From Paenibacillus polymyxa (GTDB lineage Bacteria > Bacillota > Bacilli > Paenibacillales > Paenibacillaceae): a stretch of DNA of 64,000 nt. The stretch lies in assembly GCF_001719045.1 (NCBI RefSeq), contig NZ_CP015423.1:2440001-2504000 (forward strand), given 5' to 3'. Positions 7,822 through 17,260 of the stretch are shown here, in pieces; positions within the stretch are counted from its first letter, which is position 1; each line of letters starts with the position of its first letter. Made by a program: the position numbers and the translations under genes. The notes beneath the pieces were generated by a model. That model was not told the DNA's origin. It saw only the letters and a list, made by a program, of their open reading frames with translations, and did no database searches.

Positions 7822-9433
7822 CCTGAGCGCCCCCCTCCCGCATTGGTGAAGTTTTATCGGAAGGGGAAATCCCGCTTCCATCCTTCATTCGTGTCTGATT
7901 CGTTGATGTAATACTTTTAGGACGTTTCCGCATCATCCAAAATGGCATTCGCAATACCGCATCCTTTTGACTCTCCAGCACAAAAGGACTGAAAGGGGCC
8001 ATGTAGGGCACCCCAAAAGAGCGAAGACTGTTCATATGGGCGATCAGCGCAATGAGCCCCAATGTAATGCCATACAGCCCCATAAATGCAGCCAGCACCA
8101 TAAAAACAAACCGGAACAGTCTCCCGGCTACCGCCATGTTATATGTCGGAATCGCGTAGCTGGCAATCCCCGTCAGCGCTACTACAATCGTGAGCAGCGG
8201 GGTGACAATTCCAGCCTCCACAGCCGCTTGTCCCAATACAAGCGCACCGATAACGGATACCGTTTGTCCGCCCACACGGGGCATTCGAATACCTGCTTCT
8301 CGCAAGATTTCAAAGGTGATTTCCAGAATAAACGCCTCCAGAAATGCCGGAAAAGGAACGGATTCCCGCTGCGCTAGTATGCTGATCAGCAGTGGGGTTG
8401 GTATCATTTCATAATGATAAGTGGTTAAGGCGATGTAGAGAGAAGGCCCCAAAATCAGAATAATAAAGCTGATATAACGTATGACTCGGATGACAGTTGC
8501 CATGTCATAACGTTCCGAATAATCGGAAGAACTTTGAAAAAATTGAGCAAATACAGTAGGCATCACCAGTACAAATGGATTTCCATCCACAATGAGTGCC
8601 ACCCGACCCTCCATAATGTTGCTGCTAATCGTATCCGGTCTTTCCGAGTTATAGATCGTTGGAAATGGTGTGAGATTTTGGTCCTGTATCATCTCTTCTA
8701 CCATGCCGGATTCAAATATGGCGTCAATATTGATGGCTTTTACCCGTTTACGAACTTCATCTACGACACTTGAATCTGCAATATTTTTCATATACAGTAT
8801 GGCCACATTCGTGAGGGACGTACTTCCCACTTTGAACATCTCCATCGTAAGATCGGAGCTTTTAATCCGCCGACGTACAAGAGAGACGTTCGTGAACAGG
8901 GATTCCACAAATCCATCCTTCGGCCCCTGGACGACAGACTGTGTGGAGGGCTCGTTAACCCCCCGCGTCTCTCCTCCGCGTGTGCCGCATGCGATGGTTT
9001 TTTTACAGCCTTCCAGCAGAATGATCGTATCTCCCATTAAGAGTTGTTCCATCATGGAATTCCAATCATCGCAATCCTTCACTTCACCCAGTTCCAGCGC
9101 ATGGGCCTGTATCCGATTGTAAAGCTCTTCTGCACTTTCTACCTCAGCAGCCACCTCGGCAGATGGGCGGCTAAGCAATGATTTCATGACGAGCTCATTC
9201 ACCGTGTCCGTCTTGACCATACTATCTAGAAATACAATGGCGGCAGGAACATCCGCCTTTAGTCCGACATTAAAACGGCGAATCAAGAAGTCTGGGCTGT
9301 TAGACGTCGATTCCTTAATTTGCTGCAAGTTGGTATCCAAATGAGCCTCGATCTTTAAAGAACGTGAAGAATTTTCTTTATTCCTGTCCGCACCCGACTT
9401 TTTATTATGTTTGCGATAGGGATAGCGAATCAT
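7799..9433 (-). CDS. Spore germination protein, GerA/GerKA family
   Basis: 544 residues from an ATG at 9433, which has GATGAGG seven bases upstream. A basic, charged N terminus leads into a large hydrophilic domain (NSPDFLIRRFN, ADVPAAIVFLDSMV), then membrane segments with RPDTISSNIMEGRVALIVDG, SVPFPAFLEAFILEITFEI and EAGIRMPRVGGQTVSVIGAL, all typical of GerA. It is the first gene of the receptor operon and is preceded by a sigma-G-type promoter, so expression in the forespore is expected. Confidence 0.92.
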   Translation of the reverse strand: MIRYPYRKHNKKSGADRNKENSSRSLKIEAHLDTNLQQIKESTSNSPDFLIRRFNVGLKADVPAAIVFLDSMVKTDTVNELVMKSLLSRPSAEVAAEVESAEELYNRIQAHALELGEVKDCDDWNSMMEQLLMGDTIILLEGCKKTIACGTRGGETRGVNEPSTQSVVQGPKDGFVESLFTNVSLVRRRIKSSDLTMEMFKVGSTSLTNVAILYMKNIADSSVVDEVRKRVKAINIDAIFESGMVEEMIQDQNLTPFPTIYNSERPDTISSNIMEGRVALIVDGNPFVLVMPTVFAQFFQSSSDYSERYDMATVIRVIRYISFIILILGPSLYIALTTYHYEMIPTPLLISILAQRESVPFPAFLEAFILEITFEILREAGIRMPRVGGQTVSVIGALVLGQAAVEAGIVTPLLTIVVALTGIASYAIPTYNMAVAGRLFRFVFMVLAAFMGLYGITLGLIALIAHMNSLRSFGVPYMAPFSPFVLESQKDAVLRMPFWMMRKRPKSITSTNQTRMKDGSGISPSDKTSPMREGGAQGASGEGE

Positions 9434-9500
9434 GAGCAAACCTCATCTCCAGTAAGGCAGCAATAGCTACCGCCCATTTTTCCTTATTCTTGTATCTTTG

Positions 9501-9530
9501 GAGTATGCTCAATCTATTCCCAGTTATGCA
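9501..9530 (-). promoter_or_regulatory. Sigma-G (forespore) promoter of the germination operon
   Basis: On the minus strand TGCATA (9530-9525), 17 bases, CATACTC (9507-9501). This matches the Bacillus SigG consensus TGMATA, 17-18 bases, CATACTA at 12 of 13 positions. The start codon is about 60 bases downstream of the predicted transcript start. Confidence 0.7.
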
Positions 9531-9657
9531 CCAAACATGTGAACGAAACGCTATAAGCGCACCCGCGTAATAAATTTCAATAAATTCTTCATTTGCAAGC
9601 TTAATGTCAGTTTTTTTGATAAAATGAAGGAATATGCCTCTCGGGAGGGTTAGCATC

Positions 9658-10749
9658 TTGTTCAGTACGTTTTTTGTAAATACCTGTATCCTTGTCACCT
9701 TTTTGTACATAACAGGCCTTATATCACAAAGATATAAAATCCGACTGCACACCTTGAAACGTAAGGTACATTGGATTGGAGGCGCCCTTTTTGGGTGCTA
9801 CGGCATAGTTATGATGTACTATTCAATTCCAGTAGGATTTAATACGATTGCCGATCTTCGTCATTTGGCCATCGTAGCTACCGCAACGTATATCGGCGCC
9901 CCAGCAGCACTCATGGCTACCCTGTTTATATGTGTAGGTAGATTATTACTGTTTGGTATTAACACTCAAGCCATCGTAGGCGCTGTTTTTATGCTGTTTG
10001 CCGGTCTGGGGTGCGCTATACTGTCACATTTGTCGTGGTCACGTTTGCCCAAGCTGATTATGATGAACATTTTTGCTTTGGGCTTTATATTTTGTTCCCT
10101 GATGGTTAATTTAAAAGATCTTGATGATGTTCTGCACGTGTATCCGCTCCAATTCTTCATTTCCATGGTCGGCGGATGTCTTCTGTACCTCATTGCTGAA
10201 TCTATCAACACATCCAATGAGCTGTTACTTCGACTGGAGCATACCTCCTACACAGACCATCTCACTAATTTAAGCAACAGAAGACAGCTTGAGTTTTCAT
10301 TGGAAGAAAAGCTCCCTCAAGCTCGCCAACGTCATGAGCACTTATCTGTACTGGTGTTGGATATTGATCACTTCAAGGAAGTCAACGATACCTACGGACA
10401 TGCGGCAGGAGATGCAGTGCTGCGCCAGCTTGGGCAGATTTTAATGGAAAAATGTCGTCCTAATGATGTAGTCACCCGCAGCGGGGGGGAAGAATTCACT
10501 GTGCTTTTGCCGAATTGTGCTTTTCGGCAAGCGCTGCACATAGCTAATCAGATTCTAAGTGGAGTAAATCAGCACGAGTTTATTTTAGCGGACGATCTTG
10601 TTCTTAAAGTCACGGTGTCCATCGGCGTGACGACCTTTCCTGGTACCGGGGAAGATATGTCCGGGGCAGCCCTGCTGGAGCAGGCAGATAAAGCACTATA
10701 CGAAGCTAAAAATGCAGGACGTAACCGGGTTTGCTCATATGAAATATAA
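9658..10749 (+). CDS. Membrane diguanylate cyclase (5TM-LYT plus GGDEF)
   Basis: 363 residues from a TTG at 9658 preceded by GGGAGGG; the ATG at 9634 has a badly spaced site. Five or six N-terminal helices resemble the LytS-YhcK five-helix sensor (FNTIADLRHLAIVATATYIG). A GGDEF domain follows from about residue 195 with active-site RSGGEEF and LDIDHFKEVNDTYGH. The allosteric inhibition site RXXD (RPND) lies five residues before GGEEF. It should make cyclic di-GMP and be product-inhibited. It stands alone and ends at a shared terminator. Confidence 0.88.
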   Translation: MFSTFFVNTCILVTFLYITGLISQRYKIRLHTLKRKVHWIGGALFGCYGIVMMYYSIPVGFNTIADLRHLAIVATATYIGAPAALMATLFICVGRLLLFGINTQAIVGAVFMLFAGLGCAILSHLSWSRLPKLIMMNIFALGFIFCSLMVNLKDLDDVLHVYPLQFFISMVGGCLLYLIAESINTSNELLLRLEHTSYTDHLTNLSNRRQLEFSLEEKLPQARQRHEHLSVLVLDIDHFKEVNDTYGHAAGDAVLRQLGQILMEKCRPNDVVTRSGGEEFTVLLPNCAFRQALHIANQILSGVNQHEFILADDLVLKVTVSIGVTTFPGTGEDMSGAALLEQADKALYEAKNAGRNRVCSYEI

Positions 10750-10773
10750 TTTGAGGCATGACCATTTCATAGA

Positions 10774-10815
10774 AATAGCCGATACAACCCTCTCTTGAGA
10801 GTCGTATCGGCTATT
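10774..10815. terminator. Bidirectional terminator between the GGDEF and Rrf2 genes
   Basis: AATAGCCGATAC (10774-10785) and its perfect complement (10804-10815) form a 12-bp stem with an 18-base loop between convergent genes. T-runs are weak on both sides. Confidence 0.6.
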
Positions 10816-10816
10816 A

Positions 10817-11290
10817 TCATTTTGAATCTTCATTATGATTGCATTTCCCCACCACGAGTGATGTACGATTGGCAAGCGAAGCCAGCGTATGGGACCCCCA
10901 TACTTCTAGCATACGTTGTTCGCTCTCGGCTAAAATTTCGGATACGGCTATCGCCAACTCCTCACAAAAAGGATTGGTTTCCGGTTCATGCATCATACCC
11001 GGGAAAATTGGATCACATATTTCAATGGCGTGGTATATATCGGCAAGTGTAATATGGTCGGCCGAACGGGTAAGCACATAGCCTCCCTCACGACCTTCGC
11101 GTGCTGCAATCAAATCTGCCTGTACAAGTCGTGTCAGCACCCTGCGCACCAAAGTGACTTCACAGTCAATGGAACGGGCAATAGAACCGCTGGCACAGAG
11201 TTCTCCGTACTTTTCCAAATAGACAAGCGCCTTTACCGCCACCCCAAGCCATTTGGGCGTTGCGGTGCGTAGTCGTTTTTCACTATTCAA
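10817..11290 (-). CDS. Rrf2 family transcriptional regulator
   Basis: About 157 residues. The winged-helix start (WLGVAVKALVYLEKYGELC, LVRRVLTRLVQADLIAARE, GREGGYVLTR) fits Rrf2 proteins of the YwnA type. Iron-sulfur cysteine spacing of the IscR sort is not present, so it may sense something else or work without a cofactor. I prefer the TTG at 11290 with AGGGGTG nine bases upstream; a GTG at 11302 is also possible. It is monocistronic, with no obvious target next to it. Confidence 0.75.
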   Translation of the reverse strand: MNSEKRLRTATPKWLGVAVKALVYLEKYGELCASGSIARSIDCEVTLVRRVLTRLVQADLIAAREGREGGYVLTRSADHITLADIYHAIEICDPIFPGMMHEPETNPFCEELAIAVSEILAESEQRMLEVWGSHTLASLANRTSLVVGKCNHNEDSK

Positions 11291-11356
11291 ATGAGATGAC
11301 ACCCCTAAGCTGTAGAAACTTCGTTGAATGCATTGTACGTGATGTCAGAAGTAAGT

Positions 11357-14314
11357 TCAAGCCTGAAAGCCGGAATCCTCTGTAGCATTAGCGCCCAAAG
11401 TAAAATGAGCTAGCCGCACTTCCCCGCTCAACAACAGGTATACATCACGTGTGCCAGAGACTGAATGTACCGCTTCCGCGAGCGTAATCCATGCTTGCGC
11501 CCCTCCTGTATTGCCCACATTCACACGTGCCACAGCTTCGCTGTCCGGCGCATCCAAACGCAGCTCAATTGTGGCATCGCTGCTGTTGCCTGACACGCGG
11601 CACTGAAGCTCGACCACACTCACCACCGTATCCATGTCTACGCCATGAAAGGCAATCCAACCGGAACGTTGAGGTGTCCGCGGACGTACACAAGCCTCCC
11701 TTTGCTCCTTGCTTTCATCCAATACGATGTCGGAGCAATCATCAAAGTTTTCAGCGCGGATACTTCGTCCGGCTTGGCGTGGCGGAATAACTTCGCCACG
11801 AACGTACACAGGGTGCTCCAATCGGATATCCGCTGAGGAAGCGCCCGCCAGCAGTGTATATTCACCCGATTCAACGCAATAGCAATCCCGTGTGACATCC
11901 CAAATCGCCCAATCCTTCACCCGAATCGTAAAGGAAACCGTTCGCCTCTCACCTGGCTCTAGGCGAATGCGTTGAAATCCGCACAATGTCTTCAGTGGTC
12001 GCTTTACTCGTGAGGCACCGGGACGTACATAGAGTTGTACAACCTCTTCACCAGCAGCCACGCCCCGATTCGTCACCTCTACCCACACCTGGAGCGTATC
12101 CATGGCATTCAGTGCAGCAATAGACTTTACGCTATCCTTTGGGGCATCCGTACGCAGGTCATTATATTCAAAAGGCGAATACGTCAATCCATGGCCAAAC
12201 GGATATAAAGGTTCACCTTCAAAATATTGATAGGTACGACCGCCGCGAATAATATCGTAATCTTTAATGTCGCCCAATTGATCCTCGCTCTGAACCCAAG
12301 TCATGTTCAAACGCCCCGCTGGCGCGTAGTCTCCAAATAACACATCCGCTATTGCTGTACCATGCTCTTGTCCCGCATGAGACGTGTATACGATCGCTGG
12401 AATATGCTCCTGAACCCAAGGGATGGCAAATGGATAGCTGCCCGTCAGAACCACAATCGTATTCGGATTGACGCGATACACTTCCTCGATAAGCCGTTGC
12501 TGGGAAGCTGGCAGTTCCAAGCCTGGACGGTCATTCTCTTCCTTTCCATTGATGAGCGGGTGATTTCCAACAAATACAATTGCTGTATCTGCCGCTTGCG
12601 CAGCGGCTATCGCTTCCGCTAAACCATCTGACACCGTCTCTACATGGAATGTTGTATGGCTCTGTCCTGAAACTGTCGAGGCTGTCGAGGCGTTACTCTC
12701 TACAGCGTGAAGTACAGATTTTTCAGCCTCCACTACCTTTAATGAGCCCTCCGTTCCGGCAATCACTGAATTGCCATTCCATGTTGTCCACAGATGCTCT
12801 CCTTGTTCAACAGGAGTCAGCCCAAAGACCTCTTTGACATACCAGCCATACGCTTCATCAGCTGTCACACGGAGCGTCTCCTCATCACTCGTCACGTAAG
12901 TACCTAGATGCTCATCATGTAACGTCACACTGCCATAGCCCCAATCCGTCATCGTCAATATCGTGGGCTTTCCATCCTGGGACAGGCGCATCTCACCAGA
13001 AGAATCGACTGTGAGCTTCGCTCCGTCATTCGCCGCCGTCAAGGTCACGCGATTATTGGCATCACGGTACACGACGCGTTCCTTTGCGTCCTCACCTTCC
13101 AGTTTGGCACGAATCGCCTCCAGCGGTGTAACCCGGTAGGGCAGCGTACCGGAATACCAGTCGCGGTACACCTCATTGCCATGCGTACCAATGACCGCTA
13201 CTTTGCCGCACCGGGCAGGGTTCAAAGGCAAGAGTTCATGCTCATTTTTAAGCAATACGATCTGCTCCCTCGCCGCACGCAACGACAATTCACGGGCTTG
13301 CTCTGTCAGGAGAGCTTCCTCTCCGATTGAGGCATAAGGATTGTCTGCCGCCAGATCAAATTCCCCCAAACGAAAACGGACGCGGAACGTATGGAACAGT
13401 GCCCGATCCAAGTCTTCTTCTTGTAGCGTTCCTTGCGCCAAGGCTTCACGAATCGCCTGTTTGGAGAGCTCTGCATCATCTGTAATGCTGTCAATTCCCG
13501 CCTGAATAGATTCGGCCACACCTGGCGTGTGGGAATCGTAATACTGATGATCGTTGACAATCCCCATGATATCCCCCGCATCACTTACAACAAAGCCGTC
13601 CATCCCCCATTCGTCCCTGACAATATCGTTAACCCCATGATATAACGTAGCAGGCGTTCCATTAATCAGGTTGTAAGAAGTCATCATCGACTGGGCGCCG
13701 CCTTCCGTAAAAGGCTTCTCAAAGGCTCTTAGGTAATATTCTCGCAGGTTTCGTGGATCTATACTGGAGGAGCCACTTCCCCGATCCACTTCATTATTGT
13801 TACCCAGAAAATGTTTTAAAGTGGCAACCGCTTTCAAATATACCGGATGATCCCCCTGTATCCCCTTGACTAACTCCTTTGACAGCTCTCCCGTCAAATA
13901 TGGATCTTCGCCGTAAGCTTCCTCATTGCGTCCCCACCTCGGGTCACGCTCCATATCCACTGTAGGTGCCCACAGGGTCAGACCGTTTAATTTGGCATCA
14001 CGACGATAGTAAACACGCGCCTCATCTGCGATAACAGAGCCGATGAGGCGCATTAATTCCGTATCCCAAGTACATGCCAATCCTACAGGCTGAGGAAATG
14101 AAGTCGCCTCACCCAACCACGCTATCCCGTGTGCCGCTTCTGTACCGTGCTTATAAGCTGCGACTCCCAATCGGTCAATGGCCGGCTGGTATTGCAACAT
14201 GGATTCAACCTTTTCCTCCAAGGTTAGTCGCGACACAAGATCCCGTACACGCTCATCCAGATGAATCTTCGGATCTTGAAATAAATATTCGATACCCGTT
14301 GTTTCATGACTCAT
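11357..14314 (-). CDS. Glycoside hydrolase family 3 beta-glycosidase with C-terminal CBM6-like module
   Basis: 985 residues from an ATG at 14314 with AAGGAG nine bases upstream. The N-terminal GH3 barrel contains WAPTVDMERDPRWGR, LKHFLGNNNE and the nucleophile region GFVVSDAGD (Asp245). The second GH3 domain and a fibronectin III-like domain follow (YPFGHGLTYS, EEVVQLYVRP). Between the two GH3 domains, about residues 405-540, is a beta-rich insert. The last 140 residues look like a CBM6-type carbohydrate-binding module. There is no signal peptide, so it probably acts in the cytoplasm on imported oligosaccharides. Substrate (glucoside or xyloside) is not decided. A cre site upstream suggests glucose repression. 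Confidence 0.85.
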   Translation of the reverse strand: MSHETTGIEYLFQDPKIHLDERVRDLVSRLTLEEKVESMLQYQPAIDRLGVAAYKHGTEAAHGIAWLGEATSFPQPVGLACTWDTELMRLIGSVIADEARVYYRRDAKLNGLTLWAPTVDMERDPRWGRNEEAYGEDPYLTGELSKELVKGIQGDHPVYLKAVATLKHFLGNNNEVDRGSGSSSIDPRNLREYYLRAFEKPFTEGGAQSMMTSYNLINGTPATLYHGVNDIVRDEWGMDGFVVSDAGDIMGIVNDHQYYDSHTPGVAESIQAGIDSITDDAELSKQAIREALAQGTLQEEDLDRALFHTFRVRFRLGEFDLAADNPYASIGEEALLTEQARELSLRAAREQIVLLKNEHELLPLNPARCGKVAVIGTHGNEVYRDWYSGTLPYRVTPLEAIRAKLEGEDAKERVVYRDANNRVTLTAANDGAKLTVDSSGEMRLSQDGKPTILTMTDWGYGSVTLHDEHLGTYVTSDEETLRVTADEAYGWYVKEVFGLTPVEQGEHLWTTWNGNSVIAGTEGSLKVVEAEKSVLHAVESNASTASTVSGQSHTTFHVETVSDGLAEAIAAAQAADTAIVFVGNHPLINGKEENDRPGLELPASQQRLIEEVYRVNPNTIVVLTGSYPFAIPWVQEHIPAIVYTSHAGQEHGTAIADVLFGDYAPAGRLNMTWVQSEDQLGDIKDYDIIRGGRTYQYFEGEPLYPFGHGLTYSPFEYNDLRTDAPKDSVKSIAALNAMDTLQVWVEVTNRGVAAGEEVVQLYVRPGASRVKRPLKTLCGFQRIRLEPGERRTVSFTIRVKDWAIWDVTRDCYCVESGEYTLLAGASSADIRLEHPVYVRGEVIPPRQAGRSIRAENFDDCSDIVLDESKEQREACVRPRTPQRSGWIAFHGVDMDTVVSVVELQCRVSGNSSDATIELRLDAPDSEAVARVNVGNTGGAQAWITLAEAVHSVSGTRDVYLLLSGEVRLAHFTLGANATEDSGFQA

Positions 14315-14360
14315 ATCCGTCATCTCCTTGGCTTAATTAAGATGATTAAAAGTTCATTCA

Positions 14361-14374
14361 TGAAAGCGTTTTAA
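14361..14374. promoter_or_regulatory. Catabolite-responsive element (CcpA site) upstream of GH3 gene
   Basis: TGAAAGCGTTTTAA fits the cre consensus TGWAANCGNTNWCA with one mismatch (A for C at position 13). It lies 46 bases upstream of the GH3 start. Confidence 0.6.
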
Positions 14375-14548
14375 TATATCATAGCTAAAAAGGGGTACCC
14401 CGGCAACAATACCGAAAACATCCTATACTGATTGAAAGAGAGACCGCAGCATAAAGACAAAAAAAGTTGTATTTTACCTTCAATATACAAAGCTAAAAAT
14501 AATATTTTTTGGTATAATCAGGATATATCATGGAAGGAGGAAGCTCTA

Positions 14549-15019
14549 ATGAAAAATACTGGAATGACACGACCTCTAGATCAATTGGGCCGGATTGTAC
14601 TTCCTAAGGAAATGCGGACCACAATGGATATCAATATCGGTGATTCACTTGAATTTTTCGTAGATGAAGAAGGGTTTGTACTAAGAAAATACACCGGTGT
14701 CTCCTGCAAATTTTGCGGCGCGGTGGATCATTTAACTTATTTTCGCGACAGCTTTATTTGCGCAGAGTGCATCCAGGTATTAAAGACCGATGAAAATGTG
14801 CATGCCACAAGCACCGATGCTATCCAGGCTCAAGAAGATTCTAAGCCGACCCGAACCAACACAACCTGGCAACCCAAGCAATCTAGAGTGCAGCAAGGTG
14901 AAATGGTAAAAAAGCTACGCAAGCTAATTCAGGAACACCCGAACCTGCCACAAAAAGTATATGCAGAAATGCTAGATATTTCTCAAGGCCGGGTGTCCCA
15001 GTTGAAAAAGCTACTCTAA
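14549..15019 (+). CDS. AbrB-like regulator with zinc-ribbon and C-terminal HTH (copy 1)
   Basis: 156 residues from an ATG at 14549 preceded by GGAAGGAGG. Residues 1-47 are an AbrB/SpoVT swapped-hairpin DNA-binding domain (GMTRPLDQLGRIVLPKEMR). Cys53, Cys56, Cys71 and Cys74 form a probable zinc knuckle. The last 35 residues look like a helix-turn-helix (LPQKVYAEMLDISQGRVSQL). A near-identical architecture is encoded at 24372. AbrB proteins are transition-state regulators. The added zinc and HTH parts are not in Bacillus AbrB. It is monocistronic with a strong terminator. Confidence 0.85.
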   Translation: MKNTGMTRPLDQLGRIVLPKEMRTTMDINIGDSLEFFVDEEGFVLRKYTGVSCKFCGAVDHLTYFRDSFICAECIQVLKTDENVHATSTDAIQAQEDSKPTRTNTTWQPKQSRVQQGEMVKKLRKLIQEHPNLPQKVYAEMLDISQGRVSQLKKLL

Positions 15020-15093
15020 ACCTTCTCAAAACAATATCCCAAGATCATATACTATGTACTCGCAAGCCTATCATTTTCATCGCAACTACGATG

Positions 15094-15154
15094 GCCAGAT
15101 ATAGAGTAAGGTGCATTTCCGCGGATGTGTCCCTTACTCTGTATCTGGCTTTTT
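15094..15154 (+). terminator. Terminator of AbrB-like gene copy 1
   Basis: Arms 15094-15111 and 15132-15149 pair almost perfectly (GCCAGATA...TATCTGGC type ends) and are followed by six T. Confidence 0.85.
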
Positions 15155-15175
15155 TATGCTGTCCGCTTCTACCAA

Positions 15176-15218
15176 TGTGACAATAGTCACATACTCTCAA
15201 TGTATACGTATATACAAT
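15176..15218 (+). promoter_or_regulatory. Fnr-type box and promoter of nrdDG
   Basis: TGTGA-CAATAG-TCACA (15176-15191) is a perfect Fnr/Crp-family palindrome. A -10-like TACAAT (15213-15218) follows such that the box centre is about 41.5 bases before the predicted start, the class II activator position. Confidence 0.7.
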
Positions 15219-15310
15219 ATATAGATCGAAACAATTCGTTAACACAAGATATCATCAATATGTTGTTTTTGTGAAAAATATATATATTTTACTATATGGA
15301 GGGTTTTACG

Positions 15311-17260
15311 ATGAAGGTGCTGGAGGAACATCAATTATACGACATCGGCGAGCGGGTCATTGGGGCACAAGATCTGGACATGCTACGGGAGAATGCAAAT
15401 TTGAATGGAGAATCGTTCAGCGGCAAAATGAGCAAGCTTGGGTCCGAGTATGCCAAATGGTATGCGCGCCTGCGGGTACTTCCGCCTGAGCTGACGAACG
15501 CGATTGACCACGGGTATGTATATGTTCACGATTTGGACCAATATGCACTCGGAACTACAAATTGTATCTTTATTCCTTTTGGTCGTTTACTGCGAGACGG
15601 CTTCAATACAGGCAACGGCTCTGTGCGCACACCGCAAACGATTATGTCTGCTATGGCACTAGTCGCCATCATATTCCAGTCTCAGCAAAACAGCCAATTC
15701 GGAGGTGTCTCTGCCAATAAAATCGATTGGGACCTTGCCCCATACGTTGCCCGGTCCTTCCGCAAGCATCTGCGCAAGGGACTCCGGTTGTTCGAGGAAG
15801 AGATAGAATCCAGTCTGTCTGACGACGAACTACATATGGCCAATCCCCATTTGCAAGAAGTCTGCCCTCGTTCCTACGCATTCGCACGCGAAGAAACGGA
15901 GACGGAAACCCGGCAGGCTGCTGAATCGCTCATTCATAACCTGAACACCATGAGCAGTCGGGCGGGGGGACAGATTCCATTCACTTCACTGAATTACGGA
16001 ATGTGCACGTCTGCTGAGGGACGGCTTGTTACTCAATCGCTGCTGGAGGCCACTATTCGCGGCTTGGGCAGCGGGGAAACTCCTATTTTTCCACAACATA
16101 TTTTCCAATGTAAAGAGGGAATCAACCAGGCAGAAGGCGACATCAATTATGATTTGTTCTTACGGGCGGTAGAATGCTCTAGCAGACGGATGTATCCCAA
16201 TTTTGTGAATGTGGATGCCACCTTCAACCTGCCTTTTTACCGTGCTGATGATCCAGATACCATTATAGCGACAATGGGTTGCCGTACCCGCACCATTTCT
16301 GACCGTTTCGGTAGAAACCGGCAAAGTGGCAAGGGGAATCTCTCCTTCAATACCATTAATCTGGTGCGGCTTGGCATTGAATATGGTATTTGCACAGGCA
16401 AACGCCTGACACCTGACCGTGATCGCTTTGATGCGAGACTAGAAGAAGTTATGCGCATTGCGGTAGATGGCCTAATTCATCGCTATCAAATCCAGACCAG
16501 CCAACCGGCCAAAGCCTCGGACTTTATGATGCGCGAAGGGGTATGGGAAGGTGGAGAACAACTGGCACCAGATGATAAGGTGGGAGGCGTACTAAAACAC
16601 GGTACGCTTTCGATTGGGTTCATCGGGCTGGCTGAGTGCATGAAGGCACTATACGGGAAACACCACGGGGAGGATGATTTTGTATACCGCGAGGCACAGC
16701 GAATCATCACTTCCATGCGCGTGTATTGCGATCGAATGAGTGAACATCACAATCTAAATATTACATTATTTGCTACGCCTGCCGAAGGTCTGTCGGGCAA
16801 GTTCACATTGCTGGATCAACGTGATTTCGGGATTATTCCTGAGGTAAATGATCGAGAATATTACACGAATTCTTTTCATATTCCCGTGTATTACACGCTC
16901 CCGGCTGCTCGTAAAATCAGCTTGGAAGCTCCGTTCCATAACCTATGCAACGCTGGTGCGATTTCATACATTGAGCTGGACGGTAATGCGCGGAATAACC
17001 CGGATGCGTTTCTTAAAATTGTTCAGTATGCGCTGCATCAGAATATCGGCTACTTCTCCATCAACCATCCGGTGGATCGTTGTACGGAATGTGGTTATGA
17101 AGGGATTATCGGGACAAGCTGCCCCCAATGTGGCACAGATGAGGAGCACACACACTTTCAGCGCTTACGTCGGGTAACCGGATATCTGACAGGAGATTAT
17201 ACCGTTCGCTTTAATGCCGCAAAACAGGCAGAAGTTCGAGACCGGGTGAAACATAAGTGA
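15311..17260 (+). CDS. nrdD: Anaerobic (class III) ribonucleoside-triphosphate reductase
   Basis: 649 residues from an ATG at 15311 with GGAGGG eight bases upstream. It makes deoxyribonucleotides without oxygen using a glycyl radical. The radical motif RRVTGYLTGDY is near residue 628, and a zinc site CTEC...CPQC precedes it. Core motifs include NSQFGGVSANKIDWD and NFVNVDATFN. E. coli NrdD is 712 residues with an N-terminal ATP-cone; here the core begins almost at once, so the ATP-cone appears absent. It overlaps nrdG by four bases. An Fnr box upstream fits anaerobic induction. Confidence 0.93.
   Translation: MKVLEEHQLYDIGERVIGAQDLDMLRENANLNGESFSGKMSKLGSEYAKWYARLRVLPPELTNAIDHGYVYVHDLDQYALGTTNCIFIPFGRLLRDGFNTGNGSVRTPQTIMSAMALVAIIFQSQQNSQFGGVSANKIDWDLAPYVARSFRKHLRKGLRLFEEEIESSLSDDELHMANPHLQEVCPRSYAFAREETETETRQAAESLIHNLNTMSSRAGGQIPFTSLNYGMCTSAEGRLVTQSLLEATIRGLGSGETPIFPQHIFQCKEGINQAEGDINYDLFLRAVECSSRRMYPNFVNVDATFNLPFYRADDPDTIIATMGCRTRTISDRFGRNRQSGKGNLSFNTINLVRLGIEYGICTGKRLTPDRDRFDARLEEVMRIAVDGLIHRYQIQTSQPAKASDFMMREGVWEGGEQLAPDDKVGGVLKHGTLSIGFIGLAECMKALYGKHHGEDDFVYREAQRIITSMRVYCDRMSEHHNLNITLFATPAEGLSGKFTLLDQRDFGIIPEVNDREYYTNSFHIPVYYTLPAARKISLEAPFHNLCNAGAISYIELDGNARNNPDAFLKIVQYALHQNIGYFSINHPVDRCTECGYEGIIGTSCPQCGTDEEHTHFQRLRRVTGYLTGDYTVRFNAAKQAEVRDRVKHK

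Noticed and set aside
9405..9752. 115-codon minus-strand frame upstream of the GerA gene
   Set aside because: It overlaps the sigma-G promoter region and the start of the GGDEF gene, and no ribosome site was seen.
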